Source of the DNA: an uncultured Bacteroidales bacterium
Lineage (GTDB): Bacteria; Bacteroidota; Bacteroidia; Bacteroidales; Paludibacteraceae
DNA: 64,000 nt
Reading direction: 5' to 3'
Assembly (NCBI GenBank): GCA_900319035.1
Contig: ONMU01000003.1
Span: 1-64,000 of the forward strand
Below are positions 50,621 to 58,818 of this stretch, piece by piece. The translations under genes and the position numbers were made by a program. The notes under the pieces were generated by a model. The model saw only the letters and a list, made by a program, of their open reading frames with translations, had not been told where the DNA came from and did no database searches. The first letter of the stretch is position 1. The number at the start of each line of letters is the position of its first letter.

Positions 50621-53246
50621 TTTTTAATAGTTCTTCCATCGCAGCCTCTAATCCGTTGACGTCACGTCCACCGGCTGTGGCGAACCAAGGTTGTCCGCCT
50701 CCACCACCTTGGATATGTTTGGCAGCGGATTTGATCATCTGACCGGCATTCTTACCTGCCTCCACCAGCGGTTGAGAGAGGAAGACTGCGATCATCGGTT
50801 TGTTATCCAACTGCGTAGCGCTGACTACAGCGAACTTCACATCCGTGAACTTACCGCGTAACATCGGCATCACACCACGGATCAGCTCCGGATTACGTTC
50901 TCCGGTCAGACGCACGATCTTGGTATCGCCGAAATCGACTGCCGAAGCAATGATCTGATCGCGGAAATGCTCAATCTTCTCGGTCATGAACTGCTCGATC
51001 TGTTTCTTGAGCTCGGCGTTTTCATCAATAGACTTATGCACGGCAGCAGACAGATCCGGTGCGTTGTTGAGCATCGCTTTCAGACCATTGATCATATCCT
51101 GTCCGGCATAGTAGAGCTCATCCGCACGAGCAGCGGTAACCGCCTCTATACGACGCACTCCGGCAGCTACGCTGGTCTCCATGATAATACGAACCGAACC
51201 GATTCGACCGGTGGAGGAAACGTGGCAACCACCACAGAGCTCAACCGACGGACCGTACTTGATCACACGCACGTCATCGCCGTATTTCTCGCCGAACAGA
51301 GCCATCGCTCCCATTGCTTTCGCTTCAGCGATAGGGGTATGACGACTCTCCTCAAGGTGCAAGTCCTGACGGATGATCGCATTCGCTAAACGCTCTACCT
51401 GACGCAGTTCTTCGGGGCTCACTTTCTGGAAGTGAGAGAAGTCGAAACGCAGGCTTTCCGGTGTAACCAAACTACCCTTTTGCTCCACGTGCTTGCCGAG
51501 TACCTCACGCAGCGCGTAGTGGATAATATGCGTAGCCGAGTGATTGCACATGATCGCCTGACGACGCTCTGCATCCACCTCAGCGATGAAGGTAGCCGAA
51601 GGATCAGCCGGCAGTTCCGTCATAATATGAACCGGCAAATTATTCTCACGCTTGGTGTCGATAATTTTGAATTCCTTTGTACATTGTACATTGTCCCCTT
51701 GTACCTTCAGGCATCCGGTATCTCCGACCTCGCCTCCCATTTCGGCGTAGAACGGCGTCTTGTCGAGTACCACCTGATAGAAGGACTTGCCTTTCTGGCT
51801 CACTTGGCGGTAACGAAGGATGTGGGTCTCGCAGCTCAGCTCGTCGTAACCCACGAACTCGGTCTCACCTTCACGCAGTACGGTCCAGTCTCCCAAGTCC
51901 TGTTTGTTGGCCTCACGACCCATCGATTTCTGATGCTCCAGAGCTTTGTTATACTCCTCCTCGTTGGTGGTAAAGCCGTTCTCGCGGAGGATCAGCTCCG
52001 TCAAGTCAAGCGGGAATCCGTATGTATCTTTGAGTGTGAACACATCCACACCGCTGATCTCGGTCTTACCGGCTTTCTTAGCTTCGTCCATGAGCTTGTC
52101 GAGCAGACCGATACCTTTATCCAAGGTACGCAGGAATGCCTCTTCCTCGCTCTTGATCACCGGAGTGATCTGTGCCTCTTGGATCTTGAGTTCGGGATAA
52201 GCCTCTCCGAGATCCTCGATGAGCTGCGGAACCAACTGATAGAGGAACGCGCTGCGCATGTTCAGGAACGTGTAGCCGTAACGAACGGCACGACGGAGAA
52301 TACGACGGATCACATAGCCGGCTTTCTCGTTCGACGGCAACTGACCATCGGTGATAGCGAAAGCGATCGTTCGGATATGATCCGCAATCACGCGCATAGC
52401 CACGTCAGTCTTCTCGTCCTTGCCGTACTGACAACCACAGATAGCGCCAATCTTCTTGAGCATCGGTTGAAAAACATCGGTGTCGTAGTTCGAGGTCTTG
52501 CCTTGGATCGTACGAACCAGACGCTCAAAGCCCATACCGGTATCGATCACTTTCTTTGCCAGCGGCTCCAACGAACCGTCCGCCTTGCGGTTATATTGCA
52601 TGAAGACGATGTTCCAGATCTCGATGACCTGCGGGTGATCTTTGTTCACCAACTCACGTCCCGGCACTTTCGCACGCTCCTCTGCCGGACGGCTGTCCAC
52701 GTGGATCTCACTACACGGACCGCAAGGACCCGTATCGCCCATTTCCCAGAAGTTATCATGCTTGTTGCCGTTCAGAATATGGTCGGCAGGCAGATGTTTT
52801 GCCCAGATAGAAGCTGCCTCGTCATCGCGAGCAAGTCCCTCTTCCGGCGAACCCTCAAAGACCGTTGCATACAGGTTTGCGGGATCGATCTTGAGCACAT
52901 CCACGATATATTCCCACGCGAAGTCAATCGCCTCTTTCTTGAAATAGTCGCCAAACGACCAGTTGCCCAACATCTCGAACATCGTGTGGTGATACGTGTC
53001 GTGTCCCACTTCCTCCAAGTCATTATGCTTACCGCTCACACGCAGACATTTCTGACTGTCCGCTACACGCGGGTATTTAATAGGGTCATTGCCTAAGATG
53101 ATTCCTTTCCACGGGTTCATACCTGCGTTGGTAAACATCAACGTGGGGTCATCTTTGATAACCATCGGCGCCGAGGGTACGACTTGGTGTCCCTTCGATG
53201 CCATAAAATCCAAAAAGGACTGACGAATTTCTTTACTTGTCAACAT
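50607..53246 (-). CDS. alaS: Alanine--tRNA ligase with repeat-coded insertion
   Basis: The 879-residue class II synthetase has the catalytic N-domain with [19 protein letters not shown] (about residues 32-50) and [20 protein letters not shown]. The editing domain has [20 protein letters not shown] (HxxxH, about 577-596) and [18 protein letters not shown] (CxxxH, about 673-690). The C-Ala/DHHA1 domain contains [16 protein letters not shown]. Residues 514-525, [12 protein letters not shown], between GDTGCL and FKIIDTK, come from the same 34-nt element found in lysS, in the same frame. Family motifs are otherwise intact. The stop is inside an 8-nt array. Confidence 0.97.
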   Translation of the reverse strand: MLTSKEIRQSFLDFMASKGHQVVPSAPMVIKDDPTLMFTNAGMNPWKGIILGNDPIKYPRVADSQKCLRVSGKHNDLEEVGHDTYHHTMFEMLGNWSFGDYFKKEAIDFAWEYIVDVLKIDPANLYATVFEGSPEEGLARDDEAASIWAKHLPADHILNGNKHDNFWEMGDTGPCGPCSEIHVDSRPAEERAKVPGRELVNKDHPQVIEIWNIVFMQYNRKADGSLEPLAKKVIDTGMGFERLVRTIQGKTSNYDTDVFQPMLKKIGAICGCQYGKDEKTDVAMRVIADHIRTIAFAITDGQLPSNEKAGYVIRRILRRAVRYGYTFLNMRSAFLYQLVPQLIEDLGEAYPELKIQEAQITPVIKSEEEAFLRTLDKGIGLLDKLMDEAKKAGKTEISGVDVFTLKDTYGFPLDLTELILRENGFTTNEEEYNKALEHQKSMGREANKQDLGDWTVLREGETEFVGYDELSCETHILRYRQVSQKGKSFYQVVLDKTPFYAEMGGEVGDTGCLKVQGDNVQCTKEFKIIDTKRENNLPVHIMTELPADPSATFIAEVDAERRQAIMCNHSATHIIHYALREVLGKHVEQKGSLVTPESLRFDFSHFQKVSPEELRQVERLANAIIRQDLHLEESRHTPIAEAKAMGAMALFGEKYGDDVRVIKYGPSVELCGGCHVSSTGRIGSVRIIMETSVAAGVRRIEAVTAARADELYYAGQDMINGLKAMLNNAPDLSAAVHKSIDENAELKKQIEQFMTEKIEHFRDQIIASAVDFGDTKIVRLTGERNPELIRGVMPMLRGKFTDVKFAVVSATQLDNKPMIAVFLSQPLVEAGKNAGQMIKSAAKHIQGGGGGQPWFATAGGRDVNGLEAAMEELLKNLVD
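51674..51707 (-). repeat. 34-nt GTACAAAG-type element inside alaS
   Basis: The complement matches the lysS element (19741-19774) at 31 of 34 positions and is translated in the same frame, so AlaRS and LysRS share a 12-residue segment of pattern xVQxDxVQCTKE. Confidence 0.92.
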
Positions 53247-53262
53247 ATAATTATTTTTTCAT

Positions 53263-53310
53263 TTTCACATTTTCTCATTTATTCATTTTCTCATTTATTC
53301 ATTTTCTTTC
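53263..53310. repeat. 8-nt array (ATTTTCTC/ATTTATTC) at the pdxA stop codon
   Basis: Alternating ATTTTCTC and ATTTATTC words between the alaS start and the pdxA 3' end. On the coding strand the pdxA residues ENE and the TAA stop are in the array, which carries TGA/TAA words throughout. Confidence 0.88.
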
Positions 53311-54455
53311 GGTTCAGCGGGACGCTCAAACCGGTTTCCTCCGGTAGTGGTCTTGAAATCAATGAACTCTCTACGCGGCTTGCCTTCTATGTCCGTTCGC
53401 TCGATGAACGGCAAGGGGTTTGCACGCAACTCATCGTACTCTTTGCGTTGACGGAGCACGTCCAGCGCCATGAAGATCGCGTGACGCATACTACTCTCGT
53501 CCGCTGCGTTCTTGCCTGCTATGTCATACCCTGTGCCGTGATCCGGCGAGGTACGAACGATAGACAGACCTGCGGTATAGTTCACGCCGCTCATGTCCAA
53601 GGTCTTGAACGGAATCAAGCCTTGGTCATGGTACATAGCGAGTACCGCATCGAAATGCGAGAAATGCCCCGTTCCGAAGAACCCGTCGGCGGCATACGGA
53701 CCGAAGACCCACAGACCCTGCTCTTTGGCTTTCGTCAAAGCCGGAATGATGATCTCCTGCTCCTCTTTGCCCAACAGACCTGCGTCTCCGGCATGAGGAT
53801 TGAGTGCCAAGACCGCAATACGCGGTTTCTCTAATCCGAAATCCCGCTTGAGGCTTTCGTTCAGCGTTGTCAGTTTGCTCAAAATACGCTCCTCGGTGAT
53901 CTGCGAAGGGATCTGAGCTATCGACACATGATTGCACACCAACGCCACACACAGTCCTTCCGTACAAAGCATCATGAGCGATCCACCATTCGCACCATTT
54001 GCATCATTTGCATCATTTGCACCATTCGCACCATTAAATATTTTCTCCAGAAACTCCGTGTGCCCTCCTCCGAGAGCCTCTTTGTTAATCGGCGCAGTCA
54101 CCAAAGCGTCCAAAAGACCTGCTTTCAGATCCCTGCACGCACGTTCCAACGACGCTTTCGCTGCTTTGTTGGCATCCTCTGTGGGCGTACCTAACTGCAC
54201 AGGTAAGTTATCCGTGTAACACGTGATCATGTTGAGCCGACCGTCTTTGGCTTGCTCAGGGCTGTCGATCATGTTCCATGTGATATTACGGAACTCTTCG
54301 TCTAAGGTGTGAAAATGCTGTTTTGCTACTACCGCATTGCCGTAAATAACCGGACGCATTACGTCAAACACGTATCCGTTCAGCAATGCTTTGATAATCA
54401 CCTCATATCCAACGCCGTTTGTATCTCCGGCGGTTATTCCTATTATTGGCTTCAC
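53295..54455 (-). CDS. pdxA: 4-hydroxythreonine-4-phosphate dehydrogenase
   Basis: The 386-residue enzyme acts in the DXP-dependent vitamin B6 pathway. It has PIIGITAGDTNGVGYEVIIK (about residues 3-22), LDALVTAPINKEALGGGHTE (about 114-133, with metal-binding His), GLIPFKTLDMSGVNYTAGLS and VRTSPDHGTGYDIAGK (about 302-317). It is longer than the usual ~330 residues because residues ~141-158 form NGANGANDANDANGANGG, coded by six 9-nt repeats in the loop after the HTE motif. Catalytic residues remain. The C-terminal ENE is coded by another array. Confidence 0.93.
   Translation of the reverse strand: MKPIIGITAGDTNGVGYEVIIKALLNGYVFDVMRPVIYGNAVVAKQHFHTLDEEFRNITWNMIDSPEQAKDGRLNMITCYTDNLPVQLGTPTEDANKAAKASLERACRDLKAGLLDALVTAPINKEALGGGHTEFLEKIFNGANGANDANDANGANGGSLMMLCTEGLCVALVCNHVSIAQIPSQITEERILSKLTTLNESLKRDFGLEKPRIAVLALNPHAGDAGLLGKEEQEIIIPALTKAKEQGLWVFGPYAADGFFGTGHFSHFDAVLAMYHDQGLIPFKTLDMSGVNYTAGLSIVRTSPDHGTGYDIAGKNAADESSMRHAIFMALDVLRQRKEYDELRANPLPFIERTDIEGKPRREFIDFKTTTGGNRFERPAEPKENE
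53983..54036 (-). repeat. 9-nt tandem array (6 units) inside pdxA
   Basis: CCACCATTC, GCACCATTT, GCATCATTT, GCATCATTT, GCACCATTC, GCACCATTA. The unit is a multiple of three and encodes repeated Asn-(Gly/Asp)-Ala. It is the only array with a 9-nt unit that I found. Confidence 0.9.
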
Positions 54456-54462
54456 GATTTCA

Positions 54463-54488
54463 ATGAATAATGAATAATTAACAATTAA
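54463..54488. repeat. Junction array (GAATAAT / TTAACAATTAAT words)
   Basis: AATGAATAATGAATAATTAA then CAATTAAT at the nitroreductase stop (54485). On the coding strand it begins in the terminal Tyr codon and TAA stop. The same words occur at 57858-57975 and 63899-63926. Confidence 0.8.
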
Positions 54489-54997
54489 TATTTCTCTACG
54501 TGAATTTTCTCGTACTTGAGTTTCTCAAGGTCATAGTCCTTACGTTCCTCGTCTTTGTATCCCAGCGAGATGACGCAAAGCACGGTCTTATCCTCCGGTA
54601 TGCCGCACAGCCTCTTAATCAACTCCTCCGATGCCTCACGGCAGTACACGTGGCACCAACAAGCGCCTAAACCCTGCTCTTCCGCTGCCAAGAGTATATG
54701 CTCCGCAGTTATCGCTCCGTCGCACATCCATGCATCGCTCAGCGTAGTGTCCAACGCGATCACGATACCCGCCGTCGCTGTCTCGAACATCTGACTGCCG
54801 TACGTACGGCAACCCGACATTGCCCTCAGCTTCGCTTCGTCACGCACCACGATGAACTCCCAAGGGTTCGTCCGTTTTGAACTCGGAGCCATCAGCGCGC
54901 ATTGCAACAAATAATCTATTTTCTCCTGCTCCACAGGCTGATTCGTGTACTTGCGTATCGACCGCCTATGTCGGCACAATTCCAAAAAAGAATCCAT
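54485..54997 (-). CDS. Nitroreductase family flavoprotein
   Basis: The product has 170 residues when started at MDSFLELCRHRRSIRKYTNQ; a longer frame crosses the promoter. FMN-binding signatures are RHRRSIRKYTNQPV (about residues 9-22), ALMAPSSKRTNPWEFIVV (about 34-51) and EHILLAAEEQGLGACWCHVY (about 99-118). CVISLGYKDEERKDY (about 140-154) lies near the C-terminus. These NAD(P)H-dependent enzymes reduce nitro groups, quinones or flavin; the native substrate is unknown. It leads the pdxA-alaS-GtrA run from its own promoter. Confidence 0.88.
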   Translation of the reverse strand: MDSFLELCRHRRSIRKYTNQPVEQEKIDYLLQCALMAPSSKRTNPWEFIVVRDEAKLRAMSGCRTYGSQMFETATAGIVIALDTTLSDAWMCDGAITAEHILLAAEEQGLGACWCHVYCREASEELIKRLCGIPEDKTVLCVISLGYKDEERKDYDLEKLKYEKIHVEKY

Positions 54998-55013
54998 ATT
55001 TATCCAAATTAGC

Positions 55014-55047
55014 GTGCAAAGATACACTTTTTTTTGCATATATGCAA
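55014..55047 (-). promoter_or_regulatory. Promoter for the nitroreductase-pdxA-alaS run
   Basis: On the minus strand: -33 TTGCATATATGCAA (perfect palindrome) and -7 GTGTATCTTTGCAC, 17 bases before the start codon. Confidence 0.85.
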
Positions 55048-55078
55048 GAAAAAAAAGAAAAATCGACAAAAAAAGTAC

Positions 55079-55143
55079 GAAGGAACCATGTAAGATGTAA
55101 AATTTATGTAAGAAGGAACAATGTAAGATGTAAAATTTATGTA
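55079..55143. repeat. 32-nt unit, two copies 33 bases apart
   Basis: The unit starts GAAGGAACAATGTAAGATG and ends TTTATGTA (55079-55110 and 55112-55143, one mismatch). An identical third copy lies at 55973-56004, after the DUF4857 gene. Confidence 0.85.
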
Positions 55144-55152
55144 CGAAGGAAG

Positions 55153-55176
55153 AAAAAACGCACCCTGGAGGGTGCG
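55153..55176 (-). terminator. Terminator of queH
   Basis: Seven-base stem CGCACCC / GGGTGCG around a TGGA-type loop. On the minus strand it is followed by six Ts. Confidence 0.85.
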
Positions 55177-55203
55177 CTTTGCTTGAATGGACGATTGTCC
55201 GCC

Positions 55204-55272
55204 GCGTACATCGTACATTTGTACATCGTACATCCTTCGTACATACATCTTACATCTTACATCTTACATCTT
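55204..55272. repeat. Junction array after queH (CGTACAT words, then ACATCTT x4)
   Basis: Four exact ACATCTT heptamers at 55245-55272 include the queH stop codon (55264-55266). On the coding strand TAA recurs every 7 bases. Upstream words CGTACAT and CCTTCGTACAT match the spacer at 4190-4234. Confidence 0.88.
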
Positions 55273-55863
55273 TCCTCTTATGCTGAATTCGCATCCGCAG
55301 TACTGCTGGTTATAGAAACCGTATTCTTTGAGCAAGGTGTTTCGGCGTTCCTGCAAGCCGTCTTTGCGCCAATTCTGCGCCCAGAAACGCACTTTATGCT
55401 CTCCGTCCGAGGCAGAGGAGAGGGCTTTTTCCGCCGCTTCTCCGGCGGCATTGATCTGCTCCAAGTTCTTCCATCGCGAGGAAGCAAGGGTAGTAGCAAA
55501 CCACGGGATACCAAGCTCTTGTGCTTTTCTTGCAGCGGCATCGAGGCGCATACGGAAACACCGTTCGCATCGTCTGCCCCGTTCCGGTTCGTTCTCCAAA
55601 CCGCACACGGATTCCCGCCAAATGTCATGACGGTAGTCATCATCGATCCATTGGATACCGAGTCCCTCTGCGTGCCTTTTGCTTTCGTTTTTGCGGATCT
55701 CGTATTCCTCCTGCGGGTAGATATTGGGATTGAAATAGTATATCACCGGCTCTATCTGATGCGCCAATAACCATTCCACGATGGCACTGGAGCAAGGTGC
55801 ACAGCACGCATGAAGCAACACGCGTGTACAGCCCTCCGGCACTATGATAGCAGCTTGTTTCAT
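55264..55863 (-). CDS. queH: Epoxyqueuosine reductase QueH
   Basis: The product has 199 residues from MKQAAIIVPEG; a start seven codons earlier is possible but lies in a repeat tract. The DUF208/QueH family uses iron-sulfur chemistry to reduce epoxyqueuosine to queuosine in tRNA. Conserved Cys pairs are VLLHACCAPCSSAIVEWL (about residues 15-32), RRCERCFRMRLDAAA (about 96-110) and YGFYNQQYCGCEFSIRG at the end. YYFNPNIYPQEEYEIRK (about 42-58) is also typical. It stands alone with its own promoter and terminator. Confidence 0.93.
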   Translation of the reverse strand: MKQAAIIVPEGCTRVLLHACCAPCSSAIVEWLLAHQIEPVIYYFNPNIYPQEEYEIRKNESKRHAEGLGIQWIDDDYRHDIWRESVCGLENEPERGRRCERCFRMRLDAAARKAQELGIPWFATTLASSRWKNLEQINAAGEAAEKALSSASDGEHKVRFWAQNWRKDGLQERRNTLLKEYGFYNQQYCGCEFSIRGKM

Positions 55864-55871
55864 CGTATTAA

Positions 55872-55906
55872 CACATTTACGCATTTTCGCATTTACTCAT
55901 TTTCGC
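55872..55906. repeat. 8-nt array (CATTTTCG/CATTTACT) at the queH 5' end
   Basis: CATTTACG, CATTTTCG, CATTTACT, CATTTTCG between the queH promoter and start. It supplies an alternative in-frame ATG (55884). Confidence 0.8.
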
Positions 55907-55940
55907 CTGCAAAGGTACTGCTTTTTTTGCATATACGCAA
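55907..55940 (-). promoter_or_regulatory. Promoter for queH
   Basis: On the minus strand: -33 TTGCGTATATGCAA and -7 CAGTACCTTTGCAG. Confidence 0.85.
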
Positions 55941-55972
55941 GTAAAAAGCGAAAAATCGCCAAAAAAATGTAC

Positions 55973-56004
55973 GAAGGAACAATGTAAGATGTAAAATTTA
56001 TGTA
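55973..56004. repeat. 32-nt unit, third copy
   Basis: Identical to 55112-55143. It lies 14 bases after the DUF4857 stop, on the 5' side of the queH promoter. Confidence 0.85.
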
Positions 56005-56017
56005 AGATATTGCTCTA

Positions 56018-57193
56018 TCAGTACTCATTGAGATAGGGGGCGAGGAGTTGAGTGCGCCACGAGGAGAAACGGAGACGGAGAGGGAAGAGGTAACGCTCGA
56101 GACGCTGAGAGAGAGGCTGCTCGGGATCAGGGATGATGGCACAAGCAACCGGTTCGAACGTACGCGCATCCACCGCGTAATAACGCGTGTCCGTAGCTGT
56201 ATAAAGGGTGATGGTCCAATGGAAGAGATCACCGGTGATGGTGATTTGCATCTCGGAAGGGTTGTAGAGAAGACTTGAGATTTGAGATTTGACATTTGAG
56301 ATTTGAGATTTGACATTGGACAATGGACATTGGACATTGGACATTTCGCCTATGGGAGCGGTGTGACCATCGGAACGGACGGCAAAGAGACGGTTGTCCT
56401 GCGAGACGGCAAGACCGATGAGGGCACGGTTGTCGGGTTCGAGGGTGAAGAGTTGTTTCCAGCTGCAGGTATTGGTGGTTATGATCTCCCGTACCCAAGG
56501 TGCGCCTTTGACCATCTTGAGTTGGAAAAGACGGTCGTTGCTATCGGTCAGAAGGAAGCCGTTATCGTACGACTTACGCGTGGAGGAGTTGCCCCAGATG
56601 AGTTGCACGGGGAAAACAAATCCATGTTTGGTGAGTTCGCGGGAGAAAGAGAGTGATTTGGCTCGGTTGACGGTATTGGTCTCGCAATCCACGAACTCCA
56701 AGCCTTCGTCGGTAAGGCGGAAGACATCCGGCGGAAGGACGAGATCTACCCTACCCGATGCCGATTCCAAGAGGGTATAGAGCCCCACGGCAGGTTTATT
56801 GAGCTGCTTAGGCGAGGTCTTGAAATGGAAGCTGTTCTGCTGGATCAGTTTGGGAGTGAGTGCGACGCTGAAGAGGCTGTCCGGCAGACGTTCCTCAGCT
56901 ACCAACTGACGGAACGCGAAAAGCGGAAGGAGGCTGTCTGCCTCGGATTTGGTGAACTCACGTCCCCGGAAGTCGATATAATGCACCTGTTTATCACGCA
57001 CCTCCATCTTGATGAAGGTGCTATCCAAACATGAATAGACCACAAAAGGTGTCTTGTCCGTTCGAGGCAGGACGAGTTCATAGAAAGCCGGAAGAAGCCA
57101 AGAGACCATCATCATCGCCAAGACGATGATGAGGTATTTGAGATTGGAGATTTGAGATTTCAGATTTGAGATTTCAGATTTCAGATTTTTCAT
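56018..57193 (-). CDS. DUF4857 membrane protein with repeat-coded heptads
   Basis: The 391-residue product has an N-terminus MKNLKSEISNLKSQISNLK written by seven 7-nt units. A membrane helix follows (YLIIVLAMMMVSWLLPAFYE, about residues 20-39). The long extracytoplasmic domain includes LVLPRTDKTPFVVYSCLDST, VRDKQVHYIDFRGREFTKSE, GFLLTDSNDRLFQLKMVKG and SWKQLFTLEPDNRALIGLAV. Another repeat block encodes MSNVQCPLSNVKSQISNVKS (about 283-307). DUF4857 proteins accompany a Bacteroidales ABC transporter. Here it is the 3' gene after the permease, with a four-base overlap. If the N-terminal heptads are post-hoc additions, the original start may have been near the membrane helix. Confidence 0.8.
   Translation of the reverse strand: MKNLKSEISNLKSQISNLKYLIIVLAMMMVSWLLPAFYELVLPRTDKTPFVVYSCLDSTFIKMEVRDKQVHYIDFRGREFTKSEADSLLPLFAFRQLVAEERLPDSLFSVALTPKLIQQNSFHFKTSPKQLNKPAVGLYTLLESASGRVDLVLPPDVFRLTDEGLEFVDCETNTVNRAKSLSFSRELTKHGFVFPVQLIWGNSSTRKSYDNGFLLTDSNDRLFQLKMVKGAPWVREIITTNTCSWKQLFTLEPDNRALIGLAVSQDNRLFAVRSDGHTAPIGEMSNVQCPLSNVKSQISNVKSQISSLLYNPSEMQITITGDLFHWTITLYTATDTRYYAVDARTFEPVACAIIPDPEQPLSQRLERYLFPLRLRFSSWRTQLLAPYLNEY
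56277..56346 (-). repeat. 70-nt array of ten 7-nt units inside the DUF4857 gene
   Basis: Units in order: GAGATTT, GAGATTT, GACATTT, GAGATTT, GAGATTT, GACATTG, GACAATG, GACATTG, GACATTG, GACATTT. No insertions break the period. The coding strand is free of stops in the used frame and gives a 7-residue period. Confidence 0.95.
57140..57188 (-). repeat. 7-nt array (7 units) at the DUF4857 start
   Basis: Units GAGATTG, GAGATTT, GAGATTT, CAGATTT, GAGATTT, CAGATTT, CAGATTT. It encodes the heptads NLKSEIS and NLKSQIS. Confidence 0.93.
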
Positions 57194-57858
57194 TGTTTGC
57201 CAAGTTTAAAACGATAGACGGAATAGAAAGGAAAACAGAGGGTTAGCAGCAGGACGAGTATCAACCACCTCCACATGATGAGGTAGCAGGCAGGTTGCGA
57301 GGTGAGGAAACAGAGCGCCACCAACGATGCTCCGATCAGGAGATTGCAGCAACGGATCGACCATTGGGGTTCGAGCAAGCACCACGAGACGACGTTATAG
57401 CCTATCAAACCGCCTAAGAACCACGGCAGGCAGGTGAGGAGCGTACGTCCGACCAGTTCGCGCGGCAACCAGATCTGCTCCACGAGGGCGAGCACTGCAG
57501 CATCGAGCGTGAAGAGGATGGTCAAGCCAAGAAGCGAACTGAAGAGCATCGCGCCGATAGAGGACGTATAAGGAAGCGGCAGATGAAGCGTCAGACGGAT
57601 GCGTTTGACCTGCATCTCCGGCAACCATTGGCACAGGGCAACACCCACACCGGTGATAAGCGGCAGGTACATCAACGGATTGATCATCAGCACATCCCTG
57701 CCGATCATCGTAGCCCACGTCTCCACTACCCCGGACGCCAAGAGCGTGGAGCGAAGAGACAACAGCAGATACACGATCATGCCAACATGCACGATCAACG
57801 CAAGACCCCAAATCAGGCGAAGCTTGAGAAATTCCTTATAAAAAATGGCTTTCAGCAT
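57190..57858 (-). CDS. ABC transporter permease subunit
   Basis: The 222-residue protein is almost entirely hydrophobic, with about six membrane helices: LIWGLALIVHVGMIVYLLLS, INPLMYLPLITGVGVALCQW, SIGAMLFSSLLGLTILFTLD, LTCLPWFLGGLIGYNVVSW, NLLIGASLVALCFLTSQ and WLILVLLLTLCFPFYSVYRF. It has the layout of ABC-2-type permeases, with LHLPLPYTSSIGAM between helices. It lies between the ATPase and the DUF4857 gene on the same strand, forming a three-gene exporter-like unit. The substrate is unknown. Confidence 0.8.
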   Translation of the reverse strand: MLKAIFYKEFLKLRLIWGLALIVHVGMIVYLLLSLRSTLLASGVVETWATMIGRDVLMINPLMYLPLITGVGVALCQWLPEMQVKRIRLTLHLPLPYTSSIGAMLFSSLLGLTILFTLDAAVLALVEQIWLPRELVGRTLLTCLPWFLGGLIGYNVVSWCLLEPQWSIRCCNLLIGASLVALCFLTSQPACYLIMWRWLILVLLLTLCFPFYSVYRFKLGKQ

Positions 57859-57975
57859 TTTTTAATTAATAATTAATAATGAATAATGAATATCTCTTTT
57901 TTTTAATTAATAATTAATAATGAATAATGAATATCTCTTTTTTTTAATTAATAATTAACAATTAATAATTAATAT
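57858..57975. repeat. 41-nt tandem repeat (2.4 copies) of AATTAAT/GAATAAT words
   Basis: Copies at 57861-57901 and 57902-57942 (period 41), then a partial third copy into the ABC ATPase stop codon (57969-57971). Built from ATTAATAATTAAT and GAATAATGAATAT words. It fills the whole ATPase-permease spacer. Confidence 0.88.
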
Positions 57976-58685
57976 TTACCTGTTAAGTCGATGAAGGTGT
58001 CTTCAAGGGTTTTGTCGGGTGTGATGAGTTCGGAGACGGGACACTGCTTGAGGATCCGCCCGTAATCCATGATGATACAGTCATCGACCAGACGCTCGAG
58101 ATCCTGAATGATATGCGAGGTGAGGAAGACCGTTTTCTCGCCTTTCTTGCAGAAGTCGCGGAGGTACTCCACGAAAAGCCGTCGGTAACCCGGATCCAAG
58201 CCCAAGGAGAAATCATCGAGGATGAGCAGTTCGGGATCTTGCGCCATGAGCAGCCCCAACGCCACTTGCGAACGTTGCCCGTTGGACATCTGGCTGAGGA
58301 GCTGATAGTCTTTGACCTTCAAGAGCCGCATGAGTTCGTAATAGGCTTCTTTGTTCCACCGAGGATAGAAAGGCGCATAGAACCGCTCAATCTGCTCGAT
58401 GGTCATAAAGGGGTACTGCACGTGTCCCTCCAAGAGCAGTCCTATACGTGCGCGTTCCTTATCAGGCATCGTGCGCGTATCATAGCCCAAGAGGCGACAC
58501 GAACCGGCATAAGGTTGTATGAACCCCGAGAGGATATTGATGGTCGTGGTCTTTCCGGTGCCGTTCTTACCTAACAGCCCCAAGATCCGACCCCTCGGCA
58601 CCGAGAACGAGAGGTCTTCGTATATGAGACGTTTCCCATAGTAATGGGTGACGTGGTCGAAGTGTATCATATTATCGTTTGACAT
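57969..58685 (-). CDS. ABC transporter ATP-binding protein
   Basis: The 238-residue ATPase has Walker A GLLGKNGTGKTTTINILSG (about residues 35-53), the Q-loop near YPFMTIEQIERFYAPF, the signature region QMSNGQRSQVALGLLMAQDP (about 132-151), Walker B LLILDDFSLGLDPGYRR and the H-loop VFLTSHIIQDLE. The signature reads SNGQR instead of SGGQ. The Walker B acidic residue after LILDD is Phe rather than Glu, which may slow hydrolysis. It works with the adjacent permease and DUF4857 protein. The stop codon lies in a repeat. Confidence 0.93.
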   Translation of the reverse strand: MSNDNMIHFDHVTHYYGKRLIYEDLSFSVPRGRILGLLGKNGTGKTTTINILSGFIQPYAGSCRLLGYDTRTMPDKERARIGLLLEGHVQYPFMTIEQIERFYAPFYPRWNKEAYYELMRLLKVKDYQLLSQMSNGQRSQVALGLLMAQDPELLILDDFSLGLDPGYRRLFVEYLRDFCKKGEKTVFLTSHIIQDLERLVDDCIIMDYGRILKQCPVSELITPDKTLEDTFIDLTGKY

Positions 58686-58689
58686 AACA

Positions 58690-58722
58690 GATTTCAGAAT
58701 TCAGATTTCAGATTTCAGATTT
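58690..58722. repeat. 7-nt array (AGATTTC/AGAATTC) in the ABC leader
   Basis: AGATTTC, AGAATTC, AGATTTC, AGATTTC, AGATTTC just upstream of the ATPase start. The same words recur at 58787-58808 and at 231-262, 57140-57188. Confidence 0.88.
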
Positions 58723-58748
58723 CTTATCTCGCTTCGCTCGAACGATTA
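58721..58748. repeat. 28-base dispersed repeat, copy 2
   Basis: Identical to 25435-25462 near tRNA-Thr. Here it is embedded between two AGATTTC arrays in a 133-base transcript leader, followed by a short GC-rich stretch (CCCTGAGGGGC). Confidence 0.85.
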
Positions 58749-58818
58749 TTCTTAGCCCTGAGGGGCACGATTTTTACGCAGAGCGAATTTTCAGATTTCA
58801 GAATTCAGACAAAAAACG

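Noticed and set aside
51432..53096. A 554-codon plus-strand ORF opposite alaS
   Set aside because: It mirrors the alaS codons, has no promoter or family motifs and is a shadow caused by codon composition.
55153..55176. The GC hairpin near 55160 as a riboswitch or attenuator for the nitroreductase
   Set aside because: It is on the far side of the promoter of that gene; the T run on the minus strand marks it as the queH terminator.
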